Shown: piece by piece, positions 8,143-16,263 of the stretch
How the letters are laid out: each line of letters opens with the position of its first letter
Numbering within the stretch: the first letter of the stretch is position 1
Origin: Pseudomonadota bacterium
GTDB taxonomy: Bacteria; Oederibacteriota; Muellerivitia; Muellerivitales; Muellerivitaceae
Length of the DNA stretch: 39,423 bases
Assembly (NCBI GenBank): GCA_021324075.1
Contig: JAJPJW010000086.1
Coordinates: 1-39,423 of the forward strand
Reading direction: 5' to 3'
Made by a program: the position numbers and the translations under genes
The notes under the pieces: generated by a model
The model's database searches: none
What the model saw: only the letters and a program-made list of their open reading frames with translations
What the model was told of the DNA's origin: nothing

Positions 8143-8640
8143 TCAAAATCGGGCCGTTACCAAGGGGACATCAAAAGCCAAATGCCGGGGGGTGGGCGAA
8201 GTTTCAACGTAAGTGGTCGTTCCTGGCGGCGGATATTTATTCGTTAAAACGGAAACGCAGGCAATCGTCGTGGTCCCGGCCAAGGTCAGCCCCAAAAAGG
8301 GCAGGAAATAGTCGCCCCCCACTTGAAAGTTGCCTGTTGAGGCCAGGGAAACCATGCCTGTCACCAGGAAGCTGGCACCCGCCGCAAAGGGGGCGGAGGT
8401 GATGAAGATGACCTGGAAGTCTTCTGATTGGTTCTCGTGGTAGTCCACCCCTTCCGGATCATAACCATAAGCCTGGCGTTCATACTCGTAGGGCTTGGCG
8501 AAGCCGCCCTGGCTCAAAGCTTCGTCCAGTGAGGACTTTTGGTCAGGAATAGACAATTGGGCCCAGCTGAGGGCCGGACAAACCCCGAACAAAGCCAAAA
8601 GCAATGAAAGATGGAAGACTCGTTGGAACATGCCCGTCAT
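8143..8640 (-). CDS. exported/membrane protein, function unknown
   Basis: A 165-residue protein starting at ATG 8640, chosen because GGGAG lies six bases upstream. A TTG 21 bases further upstream lacks such a site. There is a signal peptide (MTGMFQRVFHLSLLLALFGV... LSWA), then a Gln/Asp/Tyr-rich stretch (YEYERQAYGYDPEGVDYHEN), and two hydrophobic segments (IFITSAPFAAGASFLVTGMV and YFLPFLGLTLAGTTTIACVS). The C-terminus is polar and Pro/Thr-rich. No family recognised. It lies 118 bases upstream of the PPLPN-repeat protein on the same strand. Confidence 0.7.
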   Translation of the reverse strand: MTGMFQRVFHLSLLLALFGVCPALSWAQLSIPDQKSSLDEALSQGGFAKPYEYERQAYGYDPEGVDYHENQSEDFQVIFITSAPFAAGASFLVTGMVSLASTGNFQVGGDYFLPFLGLTLAGTTTIACVSVLTNKYPPPGTTTYVETSPTPRHLAFDVPLVTARF

Positions 8641-8684
8641 TTTAAGCTCCCGCAAATTCAAATGAAATAGGCAAGAAGTTCCTT

Positions 8685-8879
8685 TTATTCGGACTCCGTT
8701 TGGACCTGAACTCCGGCCCCGGCCGGGAACTCCCCTTGTTTAAGCTTTTCTTGCAATCCCCAATCGCTTTTCAAGTAGGCGTCCCAATGCATTTCGGTTC
8801 CCCATTCGAAAATGGGGATCCCCAAAATGAAAGGACCCTTCAGAAATCGATGCGCCTCATAAAAAAATCTTTTTTTCAT
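8685..8879 (-). CDS. small hypothetical protein (64 residues)
   Basis: A short frame with start ATG at 8879; a GTG two codons upstream at 8885 is the alternative. The product is rich in aromatic and charged residues (MKKRFFYEAHRFLKGPFIL, FEWGTEMHWDAYLK, ending QVQTESE), with a natural-looking soluble composition and no membrane helix. It is on the same strand as, and 45 bases upstream of, the 8143-8640 exported protein, so it may head that group. Shine-Dalgarno is poor (GGGCGGG upstream). No family recognised. Confidence 0.45.
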   Translation of the reverse strand: MKKRFFYEAHRFLKGPFILGIPIFEWGTEMHWDAYLKSDWGLQEKLKQGEFPAGAGVQVQTESE

Positions 8880-9054
8880 TTTCACCCGCCCAAGGCCAAA
8901 ACAGTTTTTCGTTTAACAAAACTTTTTGCCCGTCCGGCCGAAAAGATTAGCGCCGAAATAGGTCTGGCACCCTGGAAATCATTCCCTTTTGAGAACTGAA
9001 CGGTTAAACTCTTTTTCGCCGCTTCAGTCCACAAACCTTCGTGGGAGAAGCTCG

Positions 9055-11199
9055 ATGCCCTTCCGCACCCGACTCAAAAGTACCCTCCAAGCGGCTCTTC
9101 TTTTCACTTTATTCCTCATTCCACCCGTCTTTGCCCAACAACCCGCCAGTAATGGCTTTTTCACCACCAGCGACGGCGTCAAGCTCCACTACTTGGAGGC
9201 AGGCCAGGGTGAAACGCTGCTTTTTATTCCCGGCTGGCTGATGCCGGCGGACATCTGGCAAAAGCAGATAACGGACCTTTCCCAGGACTACCATGTCGTG
9301 GCCCTGGATCCCCGTTCCCAGGGCCAATCGGACATGACGGCCCAGGGTAATGACCCTTTCCGCCGCTCCAAGGACGTCAGCGAACTCTTGGACCATCTCC
9401 AGGTGGATTCGGTGGTGCTGGTCGGCTGGTCCTTGGGCGCCTTCGACGCCCTGGCCTACCTGCACGAATTCGGTGCGGATCGGGTGAACGGCTTGGTGCT
9501 GGTAGACAGCCCCCTGGCGGCCCCCTCGGGCCCTGCGCCCGCCCAACGCAGCCCCTTCCTGCAACGGTTCCAAAACGACCGCGAACACGTGGGCGACGAC
9601 TATGTCTGGAGCCTGTTCAAGAAACCCCTGCCCTCCCCCCTCCGCAAGACCTTGGAAAAAGCCCAAGCCCGCGTCCCAACCGATATCGCCTTGGCCACCT
9701 TGGACAACACCCGCCCCGGGGATGCCTGGGAACCCAAACTTTCAGTCTTGAAGAAAGTCTCCATTCTTTATGTCATCACCCCGACCTATACCTCCCAAGC
9801 GGATTACCTTAAGGAGATTGACCCGGATGCCCGGGTCGAAACCTTTGAAAACTGCGGCCACGCCTTGTTTGTGGATGAATTCCAGAAATTCAACGATGTG
9901 TTGAGGGACTTCCTCAAGCAGGCTTCCCTTTACTCCTCAACTACCTCTTCCCCAAAACCCGGGAAACCGGCGGCCGCACCATCCACCGCTTCCCGGCCCA
10001 CAACCGTCCAGCCGACTCTCCAACCCGTTGCGGGCCCGACAAAACAGCCCGTTTTAGAATCCACTCCCATCCCAACAAAGCCCGCCACTCCACGCCCGAC
10101 CCGCACGCCCCGAAAAACGGCAACCCCTACTCCCTCTTTCACCCCTGGACCTTCTCCCGCGCCCGCGAAAGCCCGTCCCACCCCTCGTCCGACTCGCACA
10201 CCCAAAAATACTCCGACGGCCACAACGGCTCCTACACCCCACCACCGCAAGGTCACACCCAGCCCGGCCGCCACACCCCTTCCTCAACAACCGACCCAAC
10301 GCCCGGCTGCAAAACCGTCCAAATCCCCAGCTTGGGCGTCCAGCGGCAACCCGATCCAGGATGGCTACTTCACCACCAGCGACCACATGAGACTGCATTA
10401 CCTGGAAGCCGGCACCGGCCTGACCTTGGTCTTCATCCCCGGATGGCTCATTTCCGCCGAAGTTTGGATGCCCCAACTACAGGACCTCTCGGCCGACTAC
10501 CATGTGGTGGCCCTGGATCCCCGCTCTCAAGGACTTTCCGACATGACCCCCCAGGGGGATGAGCCCATGCGCCAGGCCAGGGACATCCAGGAATTGTTGG
10601 ACCACCTGCAACTTTCCACCGCGGTTTTGATCGGCTGGTCCCATGGGGCCTTCCATGTTTTGTCCTACGTAAACGAGTTTGGAACCAACCGGCTCTATGC
10701 CTTCGTGCTCGTGGATTCTTCGTTGGGCGCCGCCCAGGCCCCCCCGGACAGCAGCACCCGGCAGGCAAAATTCATCGAGGAATATAAGAAGGATCCCCAA
10801 ACGGCCCTCAGGGGTTTCATTTGGGGACTTTTCAAGAATCCGCCCCCGGCAAACTTTACCAAGGACTTGAATCAGTCCGCCCTGCGCACCCCTCCGGAGA
10901 TCGCCCTGGGGCTCATGAACAATATCTACCCAGGCGATAAATGGCAGCCTCCCATCCAAACCGTCCGCCAAGTGCCCCTTCTTTACGCCGTTACCGATAA
11001 ATTCGCCTTCCAGGCCCAATACCTCACCCAGGTGGACCCCCTGGCCCGGGTGGAAATTTTCCAAAATACGGGCCATGCCTTGTTTGTCGATGACTCCTTG
11101 CACTTTAATACCGTCCTCAGGGATTTCTTAAGGTCGGCCAGCCGTTACCCGTCGGGCTGGCCCACCCGTCCAAAACCGACGGCGACGCCGCACCCATAA
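9055..11199 (+). CDS. exported protein with two tandem alpha/beta hydrolase domains
   Basis: A 714-residue protein. The start at ATG 9055 is chosen over the upstream in-frame ATG at 8989 because GGGAG lies seven bases before it and the signal peptide (about 1-28, ending VFAQQ) follows directly. It holds two homologous alpha/beta hydrolase domains (about 32-292 and 434-695) joined by a Pro/Thr/Arg-rich linker (about 295-430). Both have the IPGWL oxyanion-type loop, DYHVVALDPRSQG, a nucleophile elbow (GWSLG, Ser126; GWSHG, Ser529) and a terminal GHALFVD histidine (His269; His674). The catalytic acid is not obvious in domain 1 (ITPTYTSQADYL); domain 2 has an Asp nearby (VTDKFAFQAQYL). It is the first gene of a three-gene unit. 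Substrate unknown; esterase, lactonase or peptidase-type chemistry are all possible. Confidence 0.88.
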   Translation: MPFRTRLKSTLQAALLFTLFLIPPVFAQQPASNGFFTTSDGVKLHYLEAGQGETLLFIPGWLMPADIWQKQITDLSQDYHVVALDPRSQGQSDMTAQGNDPFRRSKDVSELLDHLQVDSVVLVGWSLGAFDALAYLHEFGADRVNGLVLVDSPLAAPSGPAPAQRSPFLQRFQNDREHVGDDYVWSLFKKPLPSPLRKTLEKAQARVPTDIALATLDNTRPGDAWEPKLSVLKKVSILYVITPTYTSQADYLKEIDPDARVETFENCGHALFVDEFQKFNDVLRDFLKQASLYSSTTSSPKPGKPAAAPSTASRPTTVQPTLQPVAGPTKQPVLESTPIPTKPATPRPTRTPRKTATPTPSFTPGPSPAPAKARPTPRPTRTPKNTPTATTAPTPHHRKVTPSPAATPLPQQPTQRPAAKPSKSPAWASSGNPIQDGYFTTSDHMRLHYLEAGTGLTLVFIPGWLISAEVWMPQLQDLSADYHVVALDPRSQGLSDMTPQGDEPMRQARDIQELLDHLQLSTAVLIGWSHGAFHVLSYVNEFGTNRLYAFVLVDSSLGAAQAPPDSSTRQAKFIEEYKKDPQTALRGFIWGLFKNPPPANFTKDLNQSALRTPPEIALGLMNNIYPGDKWQPPIQTVRQVPLLYAVTDKFAFQAQYLTQVDPLARVEIFQNTGHALFVDDSLHFNTVLRDFLRSASRYPSGWPTRPKPTATPHP

Positions 11200-11211
11200 G
11201 AAAGGTTCCGA

Positions 11212-13722
11212 ATGCCTCCTTCTTTTGAAGGCCGCACCCAACTTTCCAAACCGGGCAAGCAACTGCTGGGCGCCCTCTTCGCGGTTTCGGCCGCCAGCAT
11301 CGGCTTTGAGATCATGCTCACCCGCTACTTCGCCATCGCCAGTTGGTCCGAGTACGGCTACTGGGTCATTTCCATCGCCATGGCCGGCTATTCGGCCAGC
11401 GGGGTATTTTTAAGCCTCTTCCGGGATTTCTTCTTCAAACATGCCCACCGTTTCTTCTTCTTCATCCCTCTCCTCCTGCCGCCTTTGGCCTGCTGGGGCT
11501 TCTACATGGTGACCATCAACCCCTTCAACCCCTTGGAATTCCAGAATCCCGACCTGTGGATGGACCAGTTCCAGAATATCGCCCAATACTACGGGGCCTT
11601 GTTCCCGGTCTTTTTCCTCTCCGGCCTTTATATCAGCCTGAGCTTTTTGGCCCTGACCAACGAAAAGATCGCCTCGGTTTACGCCGCCGACCTGGTGGGC
11701 GCGGGGGCCGGGGCCTTGGTCATCCTTTTTGCCATGTTCTGGGTCCACCCCTTTTATCTTCTTTGTACCTTGATTCCATTTTGGATCGTGGCGTCCCTTT
11801 TGGCACTGCCCCGGGCCCGGTTCCAGGCCAAACCCTGGGTCTATTGGATCGCCGCCGCCCTGGTTCTTATCGGGGGGGAATTTGGCGCCGTGAGATGGAA
11901 CAAAGCCCGGTTCTGCCAATACAAGATGATCACCCCCGCCCTCAACGTGGCGGACGCCTATGTCCGGAAACGCATTTATTCACCCTGGGGCTATTACATG
12001 GTCCTGGACAATTTCACCGAGCGCCTGGACATCGACCTTTCCAATAATTATGTGCTGTTGAAGGTGGATGGGCCGCCTCGGGCCTTCGGCCTGTACTTGG
12101 ATGGAAACCGGATCGACTGCCTACCCCGCACCGCCAAGAACGACCTCACCTATGACAAGGCCGCCTTGGACATCTTCCCCTATGTTTTAAAACCGGGCAG
12201 CCGCAGTCTTCTAGTCGGTTCGCGGGGCGGCTTCCGCGTCGGCGAGGCCATGGATTATAAAGCCTCGGAAGTGGTGGCCTTGGAAACCGACCCCAACCTC
12301 GTCGGCTTGCTCCAGGGCACCCTGGCCGACAACGAGAAACGCTGGCTGAAAAACAAGGCCGTAACCCTCCTGCGCCAGCCGCCCGAGTCCTATTTGGCCT
12401 CTTCCAAGAAGGGCTTCGACATCATCGACGTTTCTTCGGAGTTCCTCGACCAGGCCGACGCCAACAAATACGCCTTCACTAAAGAGGCCTTTCAACGCTA
12501 CTACCAGGCCCTGAACGCCGGCGGCGTGGTTTCACTGCCCGTCAACATGCGCGAATTCACCGTCTATGCCTTGAAGTTGTTGGAAACAGCGCGGGAAGCC
12601 CTGGACGACCTGGGGATCAAGGACCCCAATACCCATCTGGTTTTTTACCGTTCGGCCTGGAACGCCCGCCTGCTGGTGGCAAAGGACCCCTGGACCGACG
12701 ACCAGATCAAGGCCCTGAAGGATTTCTGCGACCAGCGTTCCTTCGATATTTCCTACTATCCCGGCATCAAGCCCGGAGAATCGGAAATCTTCAACGACCT
12801 CCCCCCCACGGTTTGGGGCGTGGACGACGTGACTGCGCCCAAGGACGTCTCCGACGCCTTGATGGACGACAGCCTCAAGCTCCTCTCGCCCCAGGGGGAC
12901 AATTTCCTGAAATACCACTTCTTCAACCTACGGCCTTCCACGCAGGACCGCCCCTTCTTTTACTCCGTACTCCGCCTGTCGCGGCTGCAGGAGATCATCC
13001 AGAACATCTCGCAGATCCCCCGGGAAGAGATCGGCTACCTCATCAACCTGGCCGTCCTGCTCCAATCCCTGGCCTGGGCTCTTTTGGTGCTCATCCTGCC
13101 GTGGCTTCGGCCCCACCGGGCCCAGTTCCCCATCCTGCAGGTCTTCAAATCGCTCCTTTTCTTCTCCTGCCTGGGATTGGGTTTTCTCTTCGTGGAAATT
13201 TTCCTCATCGAGAAAGGGGCCTATCTCCTGGGGGACCGCACTTATTCTTTTTCCGTGATCCTAGCCGCCATGCTGGTCTTTACCGGCCTGGGGAGCTGGC
13301 TTTCCAGCCTCTACCTGAAGGCTCCGCGGGAGGGGCTGCGCCTGGCCGCCGTCGTCCTGGGTGTCTGGCTGGTCGTAACCTATTTCTTCCTCAACGGCAT
13401 CTTGGGCTCCCTGCTTTCCTGGTCCCTTTTCGCCAAGTGCTTCTTCCTGATCTTCTGGTCGGCCCTGGCTTCCGTGCCCCTGGGCTTTTTCTTCCCCTTG
13501 GGGCTAAGCCGCCTTCCGCGTGAAAGCGGGCTCATCCCCTGGGCCTGGGCCTTGAACGGGGCCTTCTCGGTGGTGGCTACGCCCCTGGCCAATTTATTGG
13601 CGGTCACCGAGGGATTTCATGTGCTGGTTCTCGCCGGCCTCCTCCTTTACGCCCTGGCCTTCCTGGCTTTCCCGATGGCAGCGGTTGCCCCCAAGTTTCC
13701 GAACCCCTTGAGGCGCTCATGA
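11212..13722 (+). CDS. polytopic membrane protein with spermidine-synthase-like domain
   Basis: An 836-residue protein with a membrane-soluble-membrane layout. About seven N-terminal hydrophobic helices (19-230, starting GALFAVSAASIGFEIMLTRY) are followed by a Rossmann-like aminopropyl/methyltransferase-type domain (about 235-610: SRSLLVGSRGGFRVGEAMD, VVALETDPNLVGLLQG, KGFDIIDVSSEFLDQA, LNAGGVVSLPVNMREF). A second block of helices follows (about 620-830). This is the architecture of the membrane-fused spermidine-synthase-like family, whose biochemical roles are mostly unknown. The GGGDGG loop and the catalytic Asp pattern of true spermidine synthases are altered, so polyamine synthesis should not be assumed. 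It starts 12 bases after the hydrolase gene and overlaps the next gene by four bases (ATGA), implying an operon. Confidence 0.82.
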   Translation: MPPSFEGRTQLSKPGKQLLGALFAVSAASIGFEIMLTRYFAIASWSEYGYWVISIAMAGYSASGVFLSLFRDFFFKHAHRFFFFIPLLLPPLACWGFYMVTINPFNPLEFQNPDLWMDQFQNIAQYYGALFPVFFLSGLYISLSFLALTNEKIASVYAADLVGAGAGALVILFAMFWVHPFYLLCTLIPFWIVASLLALPRARFQAKPWVYWIAAALVLIGGEFGAVRWNKARFCQYKMITPALNVADAYVRKRIYSPWGYYMVLDNFTERLDIDLSNNYVLLKVDGPPRAFGLYLDGNRIDCLPRTAKNDLTYDKAALDIFPYVLKPGSRSLLVGSRGGFRVGEAMDYKASEVVALETDPNLVGLLQGTLADNEKRWLKNKAVTLLRQPPESYLASSKKGFDIIDVSSEFLDQADANKYAFTKEAFQRYYQALNAGGVVSLPVNMREFTVYALKLLETAREALDDLGIKDPNTHLVFYRSAWNARLLVAKDPWTDDQIKALKDFCDQRSFDISYYPGIKPGESEIFNDLPPTVWGVDDVTAPKDVSDALMDDSLKLLSPQGDNFLKYHFFNLRPSTQDRPFFYSVLRLSRLQEIIQNISQIPREEIGYLINLAVLLQSLAWALLVLILPWLRPHRAQFPILQVFKSLLFFSCLGLGFLFVEIFLIEKGAYLLGDRTYSFSVILAAMLVFTGLGSWLSSLYLKAPREGLRLAAVVLGVWLVVTYFFLNGILGSLLSWSLFAKCFFLIFWSALASVPLGFFFPLGLSRLPRESGLIPWAWALNGAFSVVATPLANLLAVTEGFHVLVLAGLLLYALAFLAFPMAAVAPKFPNPLRRS

Positions 13723-14708
13723 AAAAGACAACGATTCATCCAATCCTTTTAACCGGCCTATTGGCGGCCCTGTCCTGGCTTTGTCCGGGGATGCCGTCCA
13801 AAGCCGCGGACGACTCCAAGGACAAGCCCGCCACTGGCCAGGATTGGACTTACAAACAATTCCTGAAAGATTTCAAGAAAAGCGGCCGGACCACCCATTT
13901 GACGGCGGCTGAATTCGCCCGGGTACAAGCCCGTAAGGACGCCTATTTGAAGGACATCCACCGCTATCTCACCCGCAAATTCGGATATGCCGATCCCAAG
14001 GTAATGAAAGCCTTCGAGGACTTGCCCCGCGAATATTTCCATTTCGATTACCAGGGTGACGAGGATTACTGCAAGACGGCCTATGAATATCCTCCCCGGA
14101 CCTGGGCCCTGGGATGGGGCTCGGCCTTGAGCGACTATGAGGGGCAGGCCTATATGGCGCAGCTGGCCCATCCCACCTCCAAAGAAACGGTTTTGGAGGT
14201 CGGAACCGGCAGCGGATTCAACATTTCCCTGCTTTCACGGATGGTCAGGGACGCCTATTCCATTGAGATCATCAAGCCCCTGGGACAGGCCGTATCCCAT
14301 ATCTTCAAACCTCTAGGTTACAAGAACGTCCATACCCGCGTCGGGGACGGCTATTACGGTTGGAAGGATGTGGGGGGGTTCGACATCATCATGTTCACCT
14401 GCGTGGCCCAGTTCGTGCCGCCGCCCTTGTTCAACCAGCTTAAGCCGGGCGGGCGGATCATCATCCCTATCGGCCAGCCCTTCAAGCACAACCAGGTGCT
14501 TTACGTCTACCACATGGACAAGCGAAAACGGGTCCATTCCAAGAAATATATTCCGGTTTATTTCATCCCCATGAAAGGCACCATGGGGGTGGCCGCCGCC
14601 CAGATGGGCATCACCGTTCCCGGACTCAAGAAGGACCACAAACCCAAGCCCAAATCGGCGTCCGAAGAGGCCCCGCCTGAAAAATTACGGCTCCGTCCCG
14701 TTCCCTAG
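13719..14708 (+). CDS. exported protein-L-isoaspartate O-methyltransferase-like protein
   Basis: A 329-residue protein with a signal-peptide-like N-terminus (MKKTTIHPILLTGLLAALSW, cleavage likely near SKAA, about 30). A PCMT-type domain follows: YLTRKFGYADPKVMKAFEDL then PREYF (the family's MxxVPRExF-like region), the SAM motif I ETVLEVGTGSGFNISLLSRM (156-175), YSIEIIKPLG, HTRVGDGYYGWKDVGGFDII and LKPGGRIIIPIG. PCMT repairs L-isoaspartyl residues in damaged proteins using SAM. Export is odd because SAM is cytoplasmic; the N-terminus could instead be an uncleaved anchor with the domain inside. The start overlaps the upstream gene stop (ATGA), so translation is coupled. A Lys/Pro-rich tail ends the protein, then a strong terminator. 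Confidence 0.82.
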   Translation: MKKTTIHPILLTGLLAALSWLCPGMPSKAADDSKDKPATGQDWTYKQFLKDFKKSGRTTHLTAAEFARVQARKDAYLKDIHRYLTRKFGYADPKVMKAFEDLPREYFHFDYQGDEDYCKTAYEYPPRTWALGWGSALSDYEGQAYMAQLAHPTSKETVLEVGTGSGFNISLLSRMVRDAYSIEIIKPLGQAVSHIFKPLGYKNVHTRVGDGYYGWKDVGGFDIIMFTCVAQFVPPPLFNQLKPGGRIIIPIGQPFKHNQVLYVYHMDKRKRVHSKKYIPVYFIPMKGTMGVAAAQMGITVPGLKKDHKPKPKSASEEAPPEKLRLRPVP

Positions 14709-14725
14709 CCGGCTTCTCCCGAAAT

Positions 14726-14767
14726 AAAAAAGCCCCCCATCCTGGAAAGGATGGGGGGCTTTTTTTT
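14726..14767. terminator. bidirectional rho-independent terminator
   Basis: A perfect 17-bp stem (A-tract plus GCCCCCCATCC paired with GGATGGGGGGC plus T-tract) around the loop TGGAAA. Runs of A on the left and T on the right let it work on both strands. It separates the convergent PCMT-like gene (plus) and TPR gene (minus). Confidence 0.95.
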
Positions 14768-14786
14768 GAACGGCTAAACTTGGGTC

Positions 14787-15371
14787 TTACTTGGAAGCGG
14801 GAGTGGCGGCAGCAGCGGGCTTGCCACCGTTCTTCTTGGCTTCCTTGGCGGCCGCCTTATCCATGCGGGCCTGCAAGGCATCCAGGTTGCCCTGGGCCTT
14901 CGCCGAGTCGCTGCCGGCGTCTTTGGCCGCGTCAACGGACTTCTGGTAGGCGTCCTTGGCCTTGTCCAGGTCTCCGCTGTTCTCATAAGCGGTTCCCAGG
15001 TTGTTCCAGGAAATGGCGTTCTTGTCATTGGCCGCCGTGGCCGCCTCGAGGAGAGAGACAGCCTTGGCATTGTCGTCGACCTTCAAATAAACATTGGCCT
15101 CGTCGGTCAAGCGCCAGCATTCCAGGTTCTTGGTCTTGGTGGTGATTTTCTCGAAGGCCGCGACGGCAGCCGTCGTGTTGCCGGCCGAATCCAGGTCGAT
15201 CGCAGCCTGGATGGCGGCAATCGTCGGATTGCCGGACTTGGCCTTGGGAGCCGATTGGCTGGCCGGTGCGGCGGCGGGCGTCATGGAGGCGGCAGGTTTG
15301 TCATCCGCCATCACATTTCCGGCCGTCAGGGCCAATCCGGCCGCAAAAAGCAACAGATTACGCTTCTTCAT
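14787..15371 (-). CDS. exported TPR-repeat protein
   Basis: A 194-residue protein with a signal peptide (MKKRNLLLFAAGLALTAGNVMA) and an Ala/Pro/Ser-rich spacer (24-48). TPR-like helical pairs follow (about 50-165: IQAAIDLDSAGNTTAAVAAF, EANVYLKVDDNAKAVSLLEA, ISWNNLGTAYENSGDLDKAKD with the canonical WxxLGxxYxxxGxxxxA pattern). The tail is Lys/Ala-rich. The start is fixed by AAGGAGG seven bases upstream. Such proteins usually scaffold envelope complexes; the partner is unknown. It is monocistronic or follows the 3'-phosphoesterase gene 142 bases upstream, and ends at the bidirectional terminator. Confidence 0.87.
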   Translation of the reverse strand: MKKRNLLLFAAGLALTAGNVMADDKPAASMTPAAAPASQSAPKAKSGNPTIAAIQAAIDLDSAGNTTAAVAAFEKITTKTKNLECWRLTDEANVYLKVDDNAKAVSLLEAATAANDKNAISWNNLGTAYENSGDLDKAKDAYQKSVDAAKDAGSDSAKAQGNLDALQARMDKAAAKEAKKNGGKPAAAATPASK

Positions 15372-15513
15372 AGTCTTCCTCCTTGGAGTTGAACAGCAAA
15401 GCTTGGACCGGCTTAAATCTGAGCATCTCGTTCACAACGGTTGAACCCGGCATACAACCTACCGCGGGAAGATTCTATGCGAAGTAAATTCAATTTAAAA
15501 GCGGCGAAAAGCC

Positions 15514-16062
15514 TTAACCACCCGGGAATGGGTTTAACGGATAACCCTTAAATAAGGGTAGAAAATCGTTCACATTCCTTCTTTTGCCTCCCAGTTTCTG
15601 GATTTTCTCGGGTGTCAAAATATGCGGGAACTTGAAAGTCAAATCAACTTGGTCATCCCATTCCTTTTTCCAAATCCAAACTTTGCTATATGAACCCAAT
15701 CGCTTCAGGAAAAAGTCTCCACGAAGCAGCCCGCCTTTTAAGTGAATACGCACGCGGCCATAGGTAACCTGGACTGAGCGGTGCATCGGGCCTAAAAAGC
15801 TGTAAACGCCTTTGTCCCCCACCGCTGTCGGACCTGCTCCTGGCATACCGGCAGGAATAATCCTTTCTGATAACAGATATTTCAACTGGTGGTCTTTTAC
15901 CCGAATAAGCTTGATCGGTTGATCGGGATTCAAATGAGGCGGGATATCCGAAACAAAGGACAAAAGTCTGCTCTCAAATTCGAACCGAAAATCCCAATGC
16001 TCTGTGGTTGCGTGATGTTCCCTGATGGCAAATTGTAAGTCACCGAACTGAATAGCCTTCAT
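15514..16062 (-). CDS. stand-alone LigD-type DNA 3'-phosphoesterase domain
   Basis: A 182-residue protein matching the phosphoesterase (PE) module of bacterial LigD, which trims 3'-phosphates and ribonucleotides at DNA ends during non-homologous end joining. The signature FAIREHHATTEHWDFRFEFE (11-30) keeps the His/His/Asp/Arg set (His17, His22, Asp24, Arg26). IRVKDHQLKY (53-62) keeps the His and Tyr of the LigD VEDHPLDY motif, and HLKGGLLRGDFFLKR plus VWIWKKEWDD matches its C-terminal half. The start at 16062 is chosen because AAAGGGG lies about six bases upstream; longer in-frame starts lack one. No ligase, polymerase or Ku gene is in the window. The gene and its flanks look more AT-rich than the surroundings. 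Confidence 0.88.
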   Translation of the reverse strand: MKAIQFGDLQFAIREHHATTEHWDFRFEFESRLLSFVSDIPPHLNPDQPIKLIRVKDHQLKYLLSERIIPAGMPGAGPTAVGDKGVYSFLGPMHRSVQVTYGRVRIHLKGGLLRGDFFLKRLGSYSKVWIWKKEWDDQVDLTFKFPHILTPEKIQKLGGKRRNVNDFLPLFKGYPLNPFPGG

Positions 16063-16141
16063 AACAGCCCCTTTCATTTCATTCCACACAAAACCAGTCG
16101 TTGGCCTCTTTGTGGGTTTGAAAGGGAGTTGGAAGGGCGGC

Positions 16142-16183
16142 TGTTTTGATGTAGGTATACTTAAGTATACCTACATCAAAACA
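16142..16183. repeat. perfect 42-bp palindrome
   Basis: Each 21-base half is the exact reverse complement of the other, with the centre between 16162 and 16163 (TT|AA) and no loop. The left half begins TGTTTTGATGTAGGTATAC and includes GTATAC on both sides of the centre. It lies between typA (ends 16264) and the phosphoesterase gene (starts 16062), 79 bases upstream of the latter. No T-tract follows on the minus strand, so it is not a standard terminator. It could be an operator for a dimeric regulator, a cruciform, or a recombination or target site. Confidence 0.95.
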
Positions 16184-16263
16184 ATAAAATCATCTGGGTG
16201 GCATTAAGGATCTTGGATGACGAATTTGTTTTTCAACAGGATGGGTTTGTGAACCGTGAAGCC

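Noticed and set aside
11212-13722. True spermidine synthase (SpeE)
   Set aside because: The glycine-rich loop and the catalytic aspartate pattern differ from SpeE, and the domain lies between two membrane blocks; only a fold-level similarity is supported.
16142-16183. Rho-independent terminator of typA
   Set aside because: The stem has no loop and is followed on the minus strand by GC-rich sequence rather than a T-tract.
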